Source: Spartinivicinus ruber
GTDB lineage: Bacteria; Pseudomonadota; Gammaproteobacteria; Pseudomonadales; Zooshikellaceae
Direction of reading: 5' to 3'
NCBI RefSeq assembly: GCF_011009015.1
Contig: NZ_CP048878.1
Span: 2,517,001-2,581,000, forward strand
DNA: 64,000 nucleotides
Part shown: positions 56,212 to 64,000 of the stretch, one piece after another
Numbering within the stretch: the stretch's first letter is position 1
Layout: each line of letters begins with the position of its first letter
Made by a program: the position numbers and the translations under genes
Notes under the pieces: model-generated
The model's database searches: none
Seen by the model: the letters and a program-made list of their open reading frames with translations, nothing else
What the model was told of the DNA's origin: nothing

Positions 56212-57722
56212 CCATGGCAGATAAATTAAAGCTTTTAGCCCTGTTGGAAAAGAAATTAGCGATACGGGCGGCCAACTCATTAGACGCCTATTGTCGTTTT
56301 ATTGACATTCCCGGTGTGCCGTTATCTGAGTCGGCTGATTGTGAATTATTTTACCCGGATACGGTTGAACCTGCCGAGCACCATCAATTAATTAACCGCA
56401 CGTTAGAGCAAGTGGAGCAGGGCAGCATTAAACGGGTAATGTTGTTTATGCCCCCCGGCTCGGCTAAATCCACTTATGCCAGTGTGGTATTCCCCACCTG
56501 GTTTATGGGCCGTAATCCTAGAAAAAATATTATTTCCACCTCCTATGGCAGTGACCTCGCCAAAAAATTTGGCCGTAAATGCCGGGCGATTACCCGCAGT
56601 GAACAATTTAAAACCCTCTTTCATGCCGAATTAAATCAGGATAACCAAGCGGTAGATAACTGGTCGTTATCCAATGGAGCGACCTATATGGCGGGTGGGA
56701 TTTTATCCGGGATTACTGGCAACCGGGCCGATGGGTTAATCATCGATGATCCAGTCAAAGGCTTTGAACAGGCGGAAAGTGAAACCATTCGGGATAAAAC
56801 CTGGGATGCTTATTTAACCGATCTACGTACCCGACTGAAGCCGTCTGGCTGGATTATCATTATCCAAACCCGTTGGCATGAGGATGACTTATCCGGTCGT
56901 ATATTACCGCTAGGCTATGAAGGTCAATCGGGTTGGGTCAATGCCCGAGATGGGGAAGAGTGGTACGTCATCTGTCTTCAAGCGCAATGTGAGCGCGAGG
57001 ATGATCCGCTAGGTAGACAAATTGGCGAGTATTTATGGACGGATTGGTTTAGCCCTAAACATTGGCAACAGGAACGCACGAGCCAGGGTAGTCGTAACTG
57101 GGATGCCCTTTATCAACAACGACCCGCCCCAGCAGAAGGTGGCATCATTAAACGGGCCTGGATTAAACGCTATAAAGCGTTGCCCGCCAATCCACTACGC
57201 ATTATTCACAGCTGGGATACCGCCTATAAACCTGACCAAATTAATGACCCGTCTGTGTGTACCGTATGGATGGAAACCAAATTTGGTTATTACCTGGTAG
57301 ATGTCTGGCGAGAGCGAGTGGAATATCCCCATTTAAAAACTGCGGTAAAAGCTATGGCTGCTAAATGGGGCGCACATGCCGTATTAATCGAAGATAAAGC
57401 CAGCGGCCAATCCCTCATTCAAGAGCTGCGATTAACAACGAGTTTACCCATTATTGCCATTGAACCCGAAGGCGACAAACTCACCCGCATGAGTAGCCAG
57501 AGTGCCACCATTGAAGCCGGTAAAGTGTTTTTACCCGAATCCGACAGTTGGCTGGTGGATTATGAACGGGAAATCTTTGTATTTCCCCTATCCGAACATG
57601 ACGACCAGGTGGATAGTACAAGCCAGTTCCTGAAATGGGTCAATGACCATAAACAACAGTTTGAGTATAAGCCAGTGAAAGGGTGTGGTACTGAATTTAA
57701 ACGCAAGAAAGGAGCCTGGTAA
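56208..57722 (+). CDS. Terminase large subunit
   Basis: 504 residues. ATPase domain with Walker A MPPGSAKST (81-89) and Walker B GLIIDDPVKG; nuclease domain with HSWDTAYK, VLIEDKASGQ and HDDQVDSTSQFL, whose aspartates bind metal. It packages DNA into the prohead built from the genes that follow. ATG 56214 is an alternative start. Confidence 0.95.
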   Translation: MTMADKLKLLALLEKKLAIRAANSLDAYCRFIDIPGVPLSESADCELFYPDTVEPAEHHQLINRTLEQVEQGSIKRVMLFMPPGSAKSTYASVVFPTWFMGRNPRKNIISTSYGSDLAKKFGRKCRAITRSEQFKTLFHAELNQDNQAVDNWSLSNGATYMAGGILSGITGNRADGLIIDDPVKGFEQAESETIRDKTWDAYLTDLRTRLKPSGWIIIIQTRWHEDDLSGRILPLGYEGQSGWVNARDGEEWYVICLQAQCEREDDPLGRQIGEYLWTDWFSPKHWQQERTSQGSRNWDALYQQRPAPAEGGIIKRAWIKRYKALPANPLRIIHSWDTAYKPDQINDPSVCTVWMETKFGYYLVDVWRERVEYPHLKTAVKAMAAKWGAHAVLIEDKASGQSLIQELRLTTSLPIIAIEPEGDKLTRMSSQSATIEAGKVFLPESDSWLVDYEREIFVFPLSEHDDQVDSTSQFLKWVNDHKQQFEYKPVKGCGTEFKRKKGAW

Positions 57723-59266
57723 TGGCTGAAAAAAACAAAACCACCAACAAGCAAAACCTCGCCCGTGAAATTGTTGGCCCATCAGCAGTCCGTAATCCGT
57801 TTGCGATGGAATCGGTAGCCAGTGGTTTAACCCCCGGTAAATTAGCCTCGGTATTACAGGAAGCGGCGGAAGGGGATATGCAAGCCTATTTAACCCTGGC
57901 AGAAGAAATGGAAGAGCGTGAGCCTCATTACGCCAGTGTATTACGTACCCGGAAATTTGCCGTGTGTAGCCTGGATATTAGCGTGGAGCACAGCACTGAA
58001 AATCGATTCACAGAAGAAATACAACAGCTGGTTGATACACCAGAGTTTGCGGACATGATGAATAATGCCCTGGATGCGATTGGTAAAGGGTTTAGTGTCA
58101 ATGAAATTATCTGGGATCAATCGGGTAGCGTTTGGAAACCGGTCGCCTATCAATGGCGAGATCCCCGTTATTTTAAATTTTTGCAGGATAATCCAGAAGA
58201 GTTGCGGATTATTGATGACGCGCATTCTGATCAAGGGCTGGCAATTCCACCCTATAAATTTATTGTCCATCGACCCAGATTAAAATCCGGGTTAACCCTC
58301 AGAGGGGGATTAGCTCGATTGGTGGCCTTTTCTTACCTATGCAAAATGTACGGTCTCAAGGACTGGATGGCTTTTTTAGAAATTTATGGTGTCCCGTTGC
58401 GGGTGGGGTATTACGACGGTGAAATTGATGACAAGCAGGAAGAAATCCTACGACGGGCTGTGTATGAAATAGGCAGTGATGCTGCCGCTATTTTACCACG
58501 GAGTATGGAAATCGAGTTTGTGCAGGTCACCTATGCGGCCAGTGGTTCCGATGCCTTTGCCCGACTGGTGGAGTGGATTGATCGTCAGGTATCGAAAGCG
58601 GTACTCGGCCAGACCATGACCGCCGATGATGGTAGCAGCCATGCCCAAGCGCAGGTGCACGATGAAGTGCGCCAGGATATTATTGACGCCGATGCTAAAC
58701 AATTAGCGGCTACCCTTAACCGGGATTTAATTAAGCCGTATATCGATTTAAATTATGGGGTACAGAAAGAGTACCCGCGCATCAGTCTTAATTTACCTGA
58801 AACCTACAACACCGAATTTCTGGCGGATAATCTAGCCAAGTTAGTGCCCTTGGGATTAAAAGTCTCACAGCAGGAAGTATTAAGAAAACTGGGCTTGTCA
58901 GAACCCCAGGAAGGGGAGGATTTATTACAAGCCGTTACCCAACCACCTGAAAAAGAAACACCAGGCAAGCAACCCCAAGACAAAGCGAATAATCAGCAAC
59001 AGGGTTGTCACCATTGTCAGGCGTTGAATAATCAGCAGTCGGATGAAATAGAAGAACTGGAAAAACAATTACTCAATAACTGGCAGCCCCAATTACAGCC
59101 CATCATGGATCCGGTGTTAAAAGCGATAAACCAAGCTAAAAGTTATGAGGAAGTACAACAAGTGTTACCTGCGTTATTAACAAAAATGGATCGTAGCCAA
59201 CTCACGGAGAGCTTAGCGAAGGCGGGATTGATGGCCTATGGCCTCGGGGTAGAGGATGACAGCTAA
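57722..59266 (+). CDS. Mu gp29-like portal protein (DUF935)
   Basis: 514 residues. AEEMEEREPHYASVLRTRKFAV, IIWDQSGSVWKPVAYQWRDPR and LEIYGVPLRVGYYDGEID belong to the Mu gp29/DUF935 portal family. The C-terminal 100 residues are Gln-rich with a CHHCQAL motif. AAAGGAG precedes the start, which overlaps the terminase stop. Confidence 0.93.
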   Translation: MAEKNKTTNKQNLAREIVGPSAVRNPFAMESVASGLTPGKLASVLQEAAEGDMQAYLTLAEEMEEREPHYASVLRTRKFAVCSLDISVEHSTENRFTEEIQQLVDTPEFADMMNNALDAIGKGFSVNEIIWDQSGSVWKPVAYQWRDPRYFKFLQDNPEELRIIDDAHSDQGLAIPPYKFIVHRPRLKSGLTLRGGLARLVAFSYLCKMYGLKDWMAFLEIYGVPLRVGYYDGEIDDKQEEILRRAVYEIGSDAAAILPRSMEIEFVQVTYAASGSDAFARLVEWIDRQVSKAVLGQTMTADDGSSHAQAQVHDEVRQDIIDADAKQLAATLNRDLIKPYIDLNYGVQKEYPRISLNLPETYNTEFLADNLAKLVPLGLKVSQQEVLRKLGLSEPQEGEDLLQAVTQPPEKETPGKQPQDKANNQQQGCHHCQALNNQQSDEIEELEKQLLNNWQPQLQPIMDPVLKAINQAKSYEEVQQVLPALLTKMDRSQLTESLAKAGLMAYGLGVEDDS

Positions 59267-60051
59267 TGCATTTTGCGTTTAATCGTGAACAGAAAACGGG
59301 TGATAAACAAGACAGTGACAATAAAACACTCAGCGAAGCGCTGAGCTATTTTCGGGATAAAGGGATTAAAATCAGTTGGGATTATCGTGAGGTATGGAAA
59401 GCTGAACATACCCATGCTTTTACGGTATCTAAGGCCATGTGCCAGGATGTGTTGTTAGAGATTAAAGCCGCTGTGGATAAAGCCTTGACTGAAGGAATAC
59501 CGTTTGAAACTTTCCAAAAAGAATTAATGCCTTTTTTACAAAGGCGAGGTTGGGTAGGTATTAAAATCCAGCCGGATGGCACACGAGTCGAACTAGGGTC
59601 CCCCAGGCGATTGAAAATCATTTACGACACCAATATGCGAGTATCCCGTGCGGCTGGCCAATGGGCACGAATGCAGCGCACAAAAAAAGTTATGCCTTAT
59701 TTGTTGTATAGCTTGGGACCATCCAAAGAGCACCGGCTTCAACATGAACGCTGGGCAGGTTTGGTTTTACCGATAGACGATGTGTTTTGGAATACCCATT
59801 TCCCACCGAACGGTTGGGGCTGCAAGTGTCGTGTAAGGCAAGTCACCAAGCGTGAAGCAACCCGGCGAGGACTTTCACCGTTACCTGAAATTAATCCCGT
59901 ACGTTGGACGAACCAATACACTGGACGCACTGAAATGGTCCCGGAAGGAATTGATCCAGGCTGGAATTATAACCCAGGCCAGTCACGTTCGCAGTGGTTG
60001 AAAAAGTATGCTCAGGAAAAAGAGAAAGAGTTTCAGGCGGTATTTGGTTGA
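59266..60051 (+). CDS. Mu gpF-like minor head protein
   Basis: 261 residues. YDTNMRVSRAAGQWARMQR, EHRLQHERWAGLVLPIDDVFWNTHFPPNGWGCKCRV-type blocks (here split by normal spacing) identify the phage head morphogenesis family. The length is at the short end for the Mu F group. Next comes a reversed regulatory block rather than the protease expected in Mu order. Confidence 0.88.
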   Translation: MHFAFNREQKTGDKQDSDNKTLSEALSYFRDKGIKISWDYREVWKAEHTHAFTVSKAMCQDVLLEIKAAVDKALTEGIPFETFQKELMPFLQRRGWVGIKIQPDGTRVELGSPRRLKIIYDTNMRVSRAAGQWARMQRTKKVMPYLLYSLGPSKEHRLQHERWAGLVLPIDDVFWNTHFPPNGWGCKCRVRQVTKREATRRGLSPLPEINPVRWTNQYTGRTEMVPEGIDPGWNYNPGQSRSQWLKKYAQEKEKEFQAVFG

Positions 60052-60052
60052 T

Positions 60053-60277
60053 TCATGATGAGTTAACCTCATTTCCTATAAGGACTACTTTACCTAATGG
60101 TTTGAGCTTACATTTATTCGTTGAAATTATAATATTTCTGTTGTCATCTTTGAATAAGCCTAATTCTCCATTATTAGGTAATGATTCTGTATCTATAATC
60201 ACAGTTGAATTTTTGACTATCCCAATTTTTATTGCTTCATTATTAGTAACTTTATAATAAAGATATCGTACAGCCAT
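60053..60277 (-). CDS. Small hypothetical protein
   Basis: 74 residues from ATG 60277, with AAAGGG and 6-base spacing. MAVRYLYYKVTNNEAIKIG and beta-rich remainder. Not recognised. It belongs to the cassette that splits the head genes and ends 1 base from the gpF-like stop. Confidence 0.55.
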   Translation of the reverse strand: MAVRYLYYKVTNNEAIKIGIVKNSTVIIDTESLPNNGELGLFKDDNRNIIISTNKCKLKPLGKVVLIGNEVNSS

Positions 60278-60376
60278 AATCATCCCTTTGGCGTTGGTAC
60301 ACGCGCTTACACTGCGAGGGATTGTGTCCCTCTTATTAATTAGAATGAGGATATGACTATAACTGATTTATTTTTT

Positions 60377-60404
60377 AAAAAAACTAGGGTAAAACCCTAG
60401 TTTT
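60377..60404 (-). terminator. Terminator of the LuxR-type gene
   Basis: Minus strand AAAACTAGGGT, 3-base loop, ACCCTAGTTTT, then more T. It lies 9 bases past the stop of the LuxR-type gene. Confidence 0.85.
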
Positions 60405-60412
60405 GCAACTTT

Positions 60413-61027
60413 TTACCAGTTAATGGATTGTGATAGTAATTGAGATAGATTGTTTTTCATACAAAGTGAAATCAAATCAGCTTTTTTCTCACAATTAAAT
60501 TTTGCTTTTAATGCTTTAATACGATGCTCTGCTCCTTTAATCGTTAATCCTAGTTTATTGGCAAGCTCCTCGCTGTTGCGAGAAGTGCAAATTAGCTTGA
60601 GTGTTTCTAACTGTGCTCGCTTGAGCTGAATATTATTGTAAGCAGGACCTAACTTAACTACTTGCTTTTCTGTATCAATTGTAAACTGACCAAGCTCGGC
60701 ATTTATAATTTCGTGAGAAATACCTAAAATACACTGGTTTTTTTCATCAAATTTCTTTGATGTAATAACGGTGACTATACGGTCATTTATCGTGATGATT
60801 TCTCTTTGCCCTTTGATTAGGTGGCCAGATAGCACGCGCTTATCGTCAGCTAGTAGTTCAGATGCCTGCTGACACCAAGGCATATCAAAGTCAGTTAACC
60901 CAATTAATTGTTGTGGGGAGTCCATATTGGCTGCTTCTGCATAGGCTTCCGATGCGTAGGTATACTTTCCATGACGGTCTTTAGCAAAAGCGAATACTCC
61001 TGGTAGATTCATCATCTCCCTGTACAT
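60413..61027 (-). CDS. PAS-LuxR-type transcription regulator
   Basis: 204 residues. The N-terminal PAS-like domain (GVFAFAKDRHGKYTYASEAYAEAANM; IGLTDFDMPW) could sense a small molecule. The C-terminal LuxR/GerE helix-turn-helix shows LKRAQLETLKLICTSRNSEELANKLGLTIKGAEHRIKALKAKFN-type spacing. It is divergent from the arc/ant pair, the place of mnt in P22. Confidence 0.8.
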   Translation of the reverse strand: MYREMMNLPGVFAFAKDRHGKYTYASEAYAEAANMDSPQQLIGLTDFDMPWCQQASELLADDKRVLSGHLIKGQREIITINDRIVTVITSKKFDEKNQCILGISHEIINAELGQFTIDTEKQVVKLGPAYNNIQLKRAQLETLKLICTSRNSEELANKLGLTIKGAEHRIKALKAKFNCEKKADLISLCMKNNLSQLLSQSINW

Positions 61028-61357
61028 CGCTTGCTCCTAATGTATAACCATTTGCGAACCGTGATCATGAAATATTTCTGCAATAAATGGAAGGGGTAAA
61101 CGAAAAAAAATACGACTTTCGTACTAAGTGAAGGTTTTTCTAAATATGGAATGAATTTTAAGAATAATTAAAATGAATTAAAGTAAAAGCAAGCCTGCCG
61201 CTAATTGATTTAGTATGACCCATTGGTCGGAATAATTATTTAATAAGTTTCCAAAGAGAAAAGTTATTTCCTGCGAAAAAAATTGCCCCTAATTCACTGA
61301 TGATTTCCCCCATACACTACAAATGTTCCTTATCAGCAACAGAGAGGTGTGTTTGAG
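61028..61357. promoter_or_regulatory. Divergent control region of the LuxR and arc/ant genes
   Basis: 330 bases, A+T-rich and without genes. It holds the palindrome TACGA-ctt-TCGTA at 61111-61123, about 85 bases upstream of the LuxR-type start, a possible operator. I could not place a convincing promoter pair. Confidence 0.45.
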
Positions 61358-61531
61358 ATGGCCCTTGATCATCGGACATTTAATTTACGATTGGAACCAG
61401 CCGTTTTGGAATGGTTAAAAAAATATGCTGAAGAGAATAATCGCACGGTAACCGGGCAATTGAGAACCATGATTAAAGAAGAAATGAAGCGTGCAAACTG
61501 CAGTAAAGTGGAGGACGTATCATGGAATTAG
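61358..61531 (+). CDS. Arc-like ribbon-helix-helix repressor
   Basis: 57 residues from ATG 61358, after GAGAGG. HRTFNLRLEPAVLEWLKKYAEENNRTVTGQLRTMIKEEM is split here as a beta strand (TFNLRL) and two helices, the Arc/MetJ fold. Its stop lies inside the antirepressor gene, an arrangement shared with P22 arc-ant. Confidence 0.85.
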   Translation: MALDHRTFNLRLEPAVLEWLKKYAEENNRTVTGQLRTMIKEEMKRANCSKVEDVSWN

Positions 61532-62244
61532 TTCGATTTAATTTTAACAATAGTCAAGTGCGGGTAATTGAGCGTGGTGGTGAGCCTTGGTTTGTGGCAA
61601 AAGATGTTGCTGGCTTATTGGGTTATACCAACCCACAAAAAGCGGTACGAGATCACTGCAAGGCTGCATCTTCCATAGGGGTGAACAAATCGTTCACCCT
61701 TGATTCGCAGACAATTGTGATCCCTGAGCGTGATGTTTACAGGCTCATTATGCGCTCGAAATTGCCAGAGGCCCAAAAGTTTGAAGAGTGGGTTGTCGGG
61801 GAAGTACTACCCAGTATTCGACAAACGGGCAGTTACGGACTTACTCAAATTGATTGGTCCAATCCACAGCAGATTGCGGGTATCTTGGCTCAGTCCATGG
61901 AAAAGATTCAAGAGCAAAACCGGCAAATTGAAGTTATGAAACCGCAAGCTGACGCCTATCACCGTATTGCGACATCCGATGGTGCTCTGTGTATTACAAA
62001 TGCTGCAAAAGACTTGCAAGTGAGACCAAAAGATTTATTCCATTGGTTATCCGCCAATAAATGGATATATCGACGGCCTGGCAGTAGCTGGACGGCTTAC
62101 CAGGATAAAATTCAGCGGGGGTTGCTAGAGCATAAAGTCACCGTGGTAAGCCGATCTGATGGCAGTGAAAAGACGGTGGAGCAGGTAAAAGTGACGCCAA
62201 AGGGGTTGGTTAAGTTGTCAGAGCAGCTTTTGTCGGTGGCTTAG
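61522..62244 (+). CDS. ant: Phage antirepressor (BRO-N plus KilA-C type)
   Basis: 240 residues. BRO-N domain: PWFVAKDVAGLLGYTNPQKAVRDHC and PERDVYRLIMRSKLPEAQKFEEWV, then a coiled coil and a KilAC-type domain (KDLQVRPKDLFHWLSANKWIYRR). GGAGG precedes ATG 61522. Antirepressors bind and inactivate CI-type repressors, so it may act on the repressor at 48288. Confidence 0.88.
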   Translation: MELVRFNFNNSQVRVIERGGEPWFVAKDVAGLLGYTNPQKAVRDHCKAASSIGVNKSFTLDSQTIVIPERDVYRLIMRSKLPEAQKFEEWVVGEVLPSIRQTGSYGLTQIDWSNPQQIAGILAQSMEKIQEQNRQIEVMKPQADAYHRIATSDGALCITNAAKDLQVRPKDLFHWLSANKWIYRRPGSSWTAYQDKIQRGLLEHKVTVVSRSDGSEKTVEQVKVTPKGLVKLSEQLLSVA

Positions 62245-62282
62245 CTTACCATTGCCAAATATGAGATAATCGTCTGAACTTA

Positions 62283-62305
62283 GGCCCCGTAATGGGGCTG
62301 TTTCC
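62283..62305 (+). terminator. Terminator after the antirepressor
   Basis: GCCCC, loop GTAAT, GGGGC, then TGTTTCCTTT. A short but G+C-strong hairpin about 40 bases past the ant stop. Confidence 0.65.
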
Positions 62306-62328
62306 TTTGTTATTAGGTGAATGTTTCT

Positions 62329-62793
62329 GTGCAGTACAAGAGTTATTTAAAACTGACTTTGTTGATGCCTGTTATTGGGCCACTTCTGGTTTGGGCAATG
62401 ACATTTTTAATAGAACTGGTAATTAATCCTTCCTGGATTGAAGATGTTCAGGGTTATTTTTTCCTGAATTTAATAGGCTTGGTTTACTTGGCTATTCCTT
62501 TCTTAATTGCCCTCATTCTCTGTTGGAGTAACTTGAAGGACCTTACGAATAAGCAGTCATTCAATTCAGTGTGTTTGTTTCCAGTCGTAGTGATTGTTTT
62601 CACTTTACTCTATTTACCCATTTTTATATTAATGACGGGGAGCTTAGAAGTTCTTTTTAATATGCAATCTATACGCTTTATTATGTATGTATTAGGTCTA
62701 GAGCTGCTCATGGGAGCACCTTGGGTTGTACTTTCACTCTTGCTTATTCCTGTATTAAAGCGAATTAGTTTTATAAAAACAGAAGAAAAATAA
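62329..62793 (+). CDS. Four-helix membrane protein, possible superinfection exclusion factor
   Basis: About 154 residues with four hydrophobic helices (LMPVIGPLLVWAMTFL; IGLVYLAIPFLIALILCW; VVVIVFTLLYLPIFIL; GAPWVVLSLLLIPVL) and a charged tail. GTG 62329 is preferred over GTG 62317 because TTAGGTGA lies at 62314-62321. P22 places a polytopic membrane protein of similar size, SieA, beside its arc/ant genes; the analogy is positional only. Confidence 0.55.
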   Translation: MQYKSYLKLTLLMPVIGPLLVWAMTFLIELVINPSWIEDVQGYFFLNLIGLVYLAIPFLIALILCWSNLKDLTNKQSFNSVCLFPVVVIVFTLLYLPIFILMTGSLEVLFNMQSIRFIMYVLGLELLMGAPWVVLSLLLIPVLKRISFIKTEEK

Positions 62794-62835
62794 TTTCCCC
62801 TAACACCTGCCTTCCGCCCGCATTACCCTGCGGGC

Positions 62836-63813
62836 ATGAACAATCAAACCATTGCACTTAACACCGAGTTAAACCCCATTCTCCAGGCCATCGAAGCCAG
62901 CCAAGCCCCGCAGTGGGTGCAATTAATTCCGGCTGGCGTTGATGTCGTTGGCCGTGATGGCCGGGCCTGGCTCAATGATAACCCCCAAGCGATCGTGCGT
63001 GCCTTTAACAGTAGTGGGGTCGAGTTACCCATTGATATTGAGCACGCCACTGAGCACAAAGCACCAAAAGGCGAACCGGCCCCTGCAGTGGCCTGGGTCA
63101 AGCAGTTAGAGACCCGTGACGGCGGTAGTATCTGGGGTTTAGTCGCCTGGAACCGGGAGGGGGACGCGCTAGTCACCAGTAAGCAGTATCGGTACCTCTC
63201 GCCGGTTTTTTATTTTGAAAAAGACACCCGTCGTATTTCCCGGCTAACTTCGGTTGGCCTCACCAATAAACCCAATCTGGAATTAAAAGCACTGAATCAG
63301 CGCCAGACACAAGAGGAATCACCTATGGATGAAGCACTACTCGCCGCGTTGGGCCTGGCGCCTGGCGCGACTGTCGAGCAGGCCATTAATGCCATTAACC
63401 AACTGAAGGCCAATGAGCAGAAGGCGGTCAACCAACAACAAACGCCAGACCTGAATAAATTTGTGCCACGCTCAGATTACGATAAAGCGATTAACCGCGC
63501 CCAAAGCGCCGAGCTGGAAATTAAAAAACAGCAGGAAAAAGCCCTGAATGCTGAGATAGAAACGCTGATCGATAAGGCATTAAAAGACGGGGTGATTACC
63601 CCTGCCAGCGTGGAATACCATAAAAGCTGTTGCCGCCAGGAAAAAGGGCTGGAGTTATTTAAACAATTTATCCAGCAAGCCCCAAAAGTGGTGAAGGAGG
63701 TTGATAATTTCGATAAACCGCCACAGGGTTCCAGTGACCAACTGTCTGCTGAAGATAAAGCCGCTTGCCAATTTTTAGGGCTAACGGAAGAAGAATTTAA
63801 ATCCAATAAATAA
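62836..63813 (+). CDS. Mu gpI-like prohead protease with C-terminal scaffold
   Basis: 325 residues. WVQLIPAGVDVVGRDGR, ELPIDIEHATEHKAPKG and YRYLSPVFYFEKDTRRI are Mu I protease blocks. The C-terminal half (from residue 164) is Gln/Lys-rich helix as in scaffolding proteins. Cuts the scaffold during capsid maturation. Major head gene follows. Confidence 0.92.
   Translation: MNNQTIALNTELNPILQAIEASQAPQWVQLIPAGVDVVGRDGRAWLNDNPQAIVRAFNSSGVELPIDIEHATEHKAPKGEPAPAVAWVKQLETRDGGSIWGLVAWNREGDALVTSKQYRYLSPVFYFEKDTRRISRLTSVGLTNKPNLELKALNQRQTQEESPMDEALLAALGLAPGATVEQAINAINQLKANEQKAVNQQQTPDLNKFVPRSDYDKAINRAQSAELEIKKQQEKALNAEIETLIDKALKDGVITPASVEYHKSCCRQEKGLELFKQFIQQAPKVVKEVDNFDKPPQGSSDQLSAEDKAACQFLGLTEEEFKSNK
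63325..63813 (+). CDS. Nested scaffold protein (gpZ-like), internal start in the protease gene
   Basis: ATG 63325 is in frame with the protease and is preceded by AGAGGAA at 63312-63318. The product (MDEALLAALGLAPGA..., 162 residues) is the scaffold half alone. Mu makes its scaffold Z from such an internal start. Confidence 0.7.
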   Translation: MDEALLAALGLAPGATVEQAINAINQLKANEQKAVNQQQTPDLNKFVPRSDYDKAINRAQSAELEIKKQQEKALNAEIETLIDKALKDGVITPASVEYHKSCCRQEKGLELFKQFIQQAPKVVKEVDNFDKPPQGSSDQLSAEDKAACQFLGLTEEEFKSNK

Positions 63814-63869
63814 CCTGATTTAACGCTTGTTGTTCGCTGCACTGTTATTGCTAAAAAGGAAATCGATGA

Positions 63870-64000
63870 ATGGCCATCATTACCCCCCAGTTAATTAAAA
63901 GTTTATTTGCCGGCTATAAAGCCAACTACCAAAAAGGCTTGGGGATGGCGGCCCCTCAATACAAACAAATCGCCACGGTAATTCCCTCCAGCACCGCTAG
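63870..64000 (+). CDS. Mu gpT-like major head subunit (partial, runs off the window)
   Basis: First 43 codons: MAIITPQLIKSLFAGYKANY then QKGLGMAAPQYKQIATVIPS. The start of Mu gpT-type capsid proteins has this pattern. AAAAAGGA precedes ATG 63870 with 9-base spacing. Confidence 0.85.
   Translation, partial: MAIITPQLIKSLFAGYKANYQKGLGMAAPQYKQIATVIPSSTA

Larger units (their letters stand above)
42232..64000. mobile_element. Prophage inserted at the 5' end of dusA (left end and about 21.7 kb, continues beyond window)
   Basis: From the integrase to the right edge nearly every gene is phage-like: recombination, immunity, replication, lysis, terminase and head genes. Integration and replication modules are lambdoid, the virion module is Mu-like. 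One IS1595 copy lies inside. The exact left junction was not resolved and the right end is outside the window. Confidence 0.93.

Overview
The window looks like chromosome from a marine-type gammaproteobacterium. The order ftsK-lolA-rarA-crcB-serS-cysG, then tusDCBE, yccA and tRNA-Ser, is, as I recall, the arrangement in Pseudomonas and related Oceanospirillales-type genomes. Base composition is moderate to low in G+C. The species (for example a Zooshikella or Spartinivicinus relative) is inference only.

Layout. 1-12 kb: core genes for chromosome segregation, lipoprotein export, replication restart, fluoride export, serine charging, siroheme, tRNA 2-thiolation and serine deamination. 12-25 kb: a stress island. 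A VWA-like protein, a membrane J-domain protein, a small membrane protein and a CreA protein precede a six-gene ter operon (terZABCDE) closed by a strong terminator. A second, tightly packed run of phosphoribosyltransferase, HAD phosphatase, StiP-type protein and HpcH-type lyase follows, with a small DUF6471-like gene and a short PspA-like gene behind it. This matches the nucleoside-like metabolite module known from ter clusters, but no ATP-grasp gene is present. 25-42 kb: mixed chromosomal genes (SMR pump, aquaglyceroporin, large ExeM-type nuclease, PhnX-like HAD protein, alkaline phosphatase, MlaA, PilZ, an RsbU/STAS partner switch, transaldolase, dusA). It is interrupted by two complete insertion sequences with recognisable target duplications.

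42.3-64 kb: a prophage joined to the 5' end of dusA and running off the right edge. From left to right it holds a tyrosine integrase, a PrtN-like regulator, a second IS1595 copy and a leftward recombination operon (RecT plus YqaJ exonuclease). Next come a cleavable CI-type repressor with an operator array, a Cro-like gene, and lambda O/P-type replication genes with eight iterons inside the O gene. A Mor-like activator, a nuclease/AbiC cargo pair and a lysis cassette follow, then terminase and a Mu-type head module (gp29 portal, gpF, gpI protease with nested scaffold, gpT). A cassette resembling the P22 immunity-I region (LuxR-type regulator, Arc, Ant, small membrane protein) splits the head genes.

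The phage is therefore a mosaic: lambdoid integration, immunity and replication, with a Mu-like capsid. The best candidates for new biology are the ter-linked metabolite island, the immunity-I-like cassette inside the head operon, the phased iteron origin, the hairpin over the endolysin ribosome site, and a phosphonatase-like enzyme that appears to lack its catalytic lysine.
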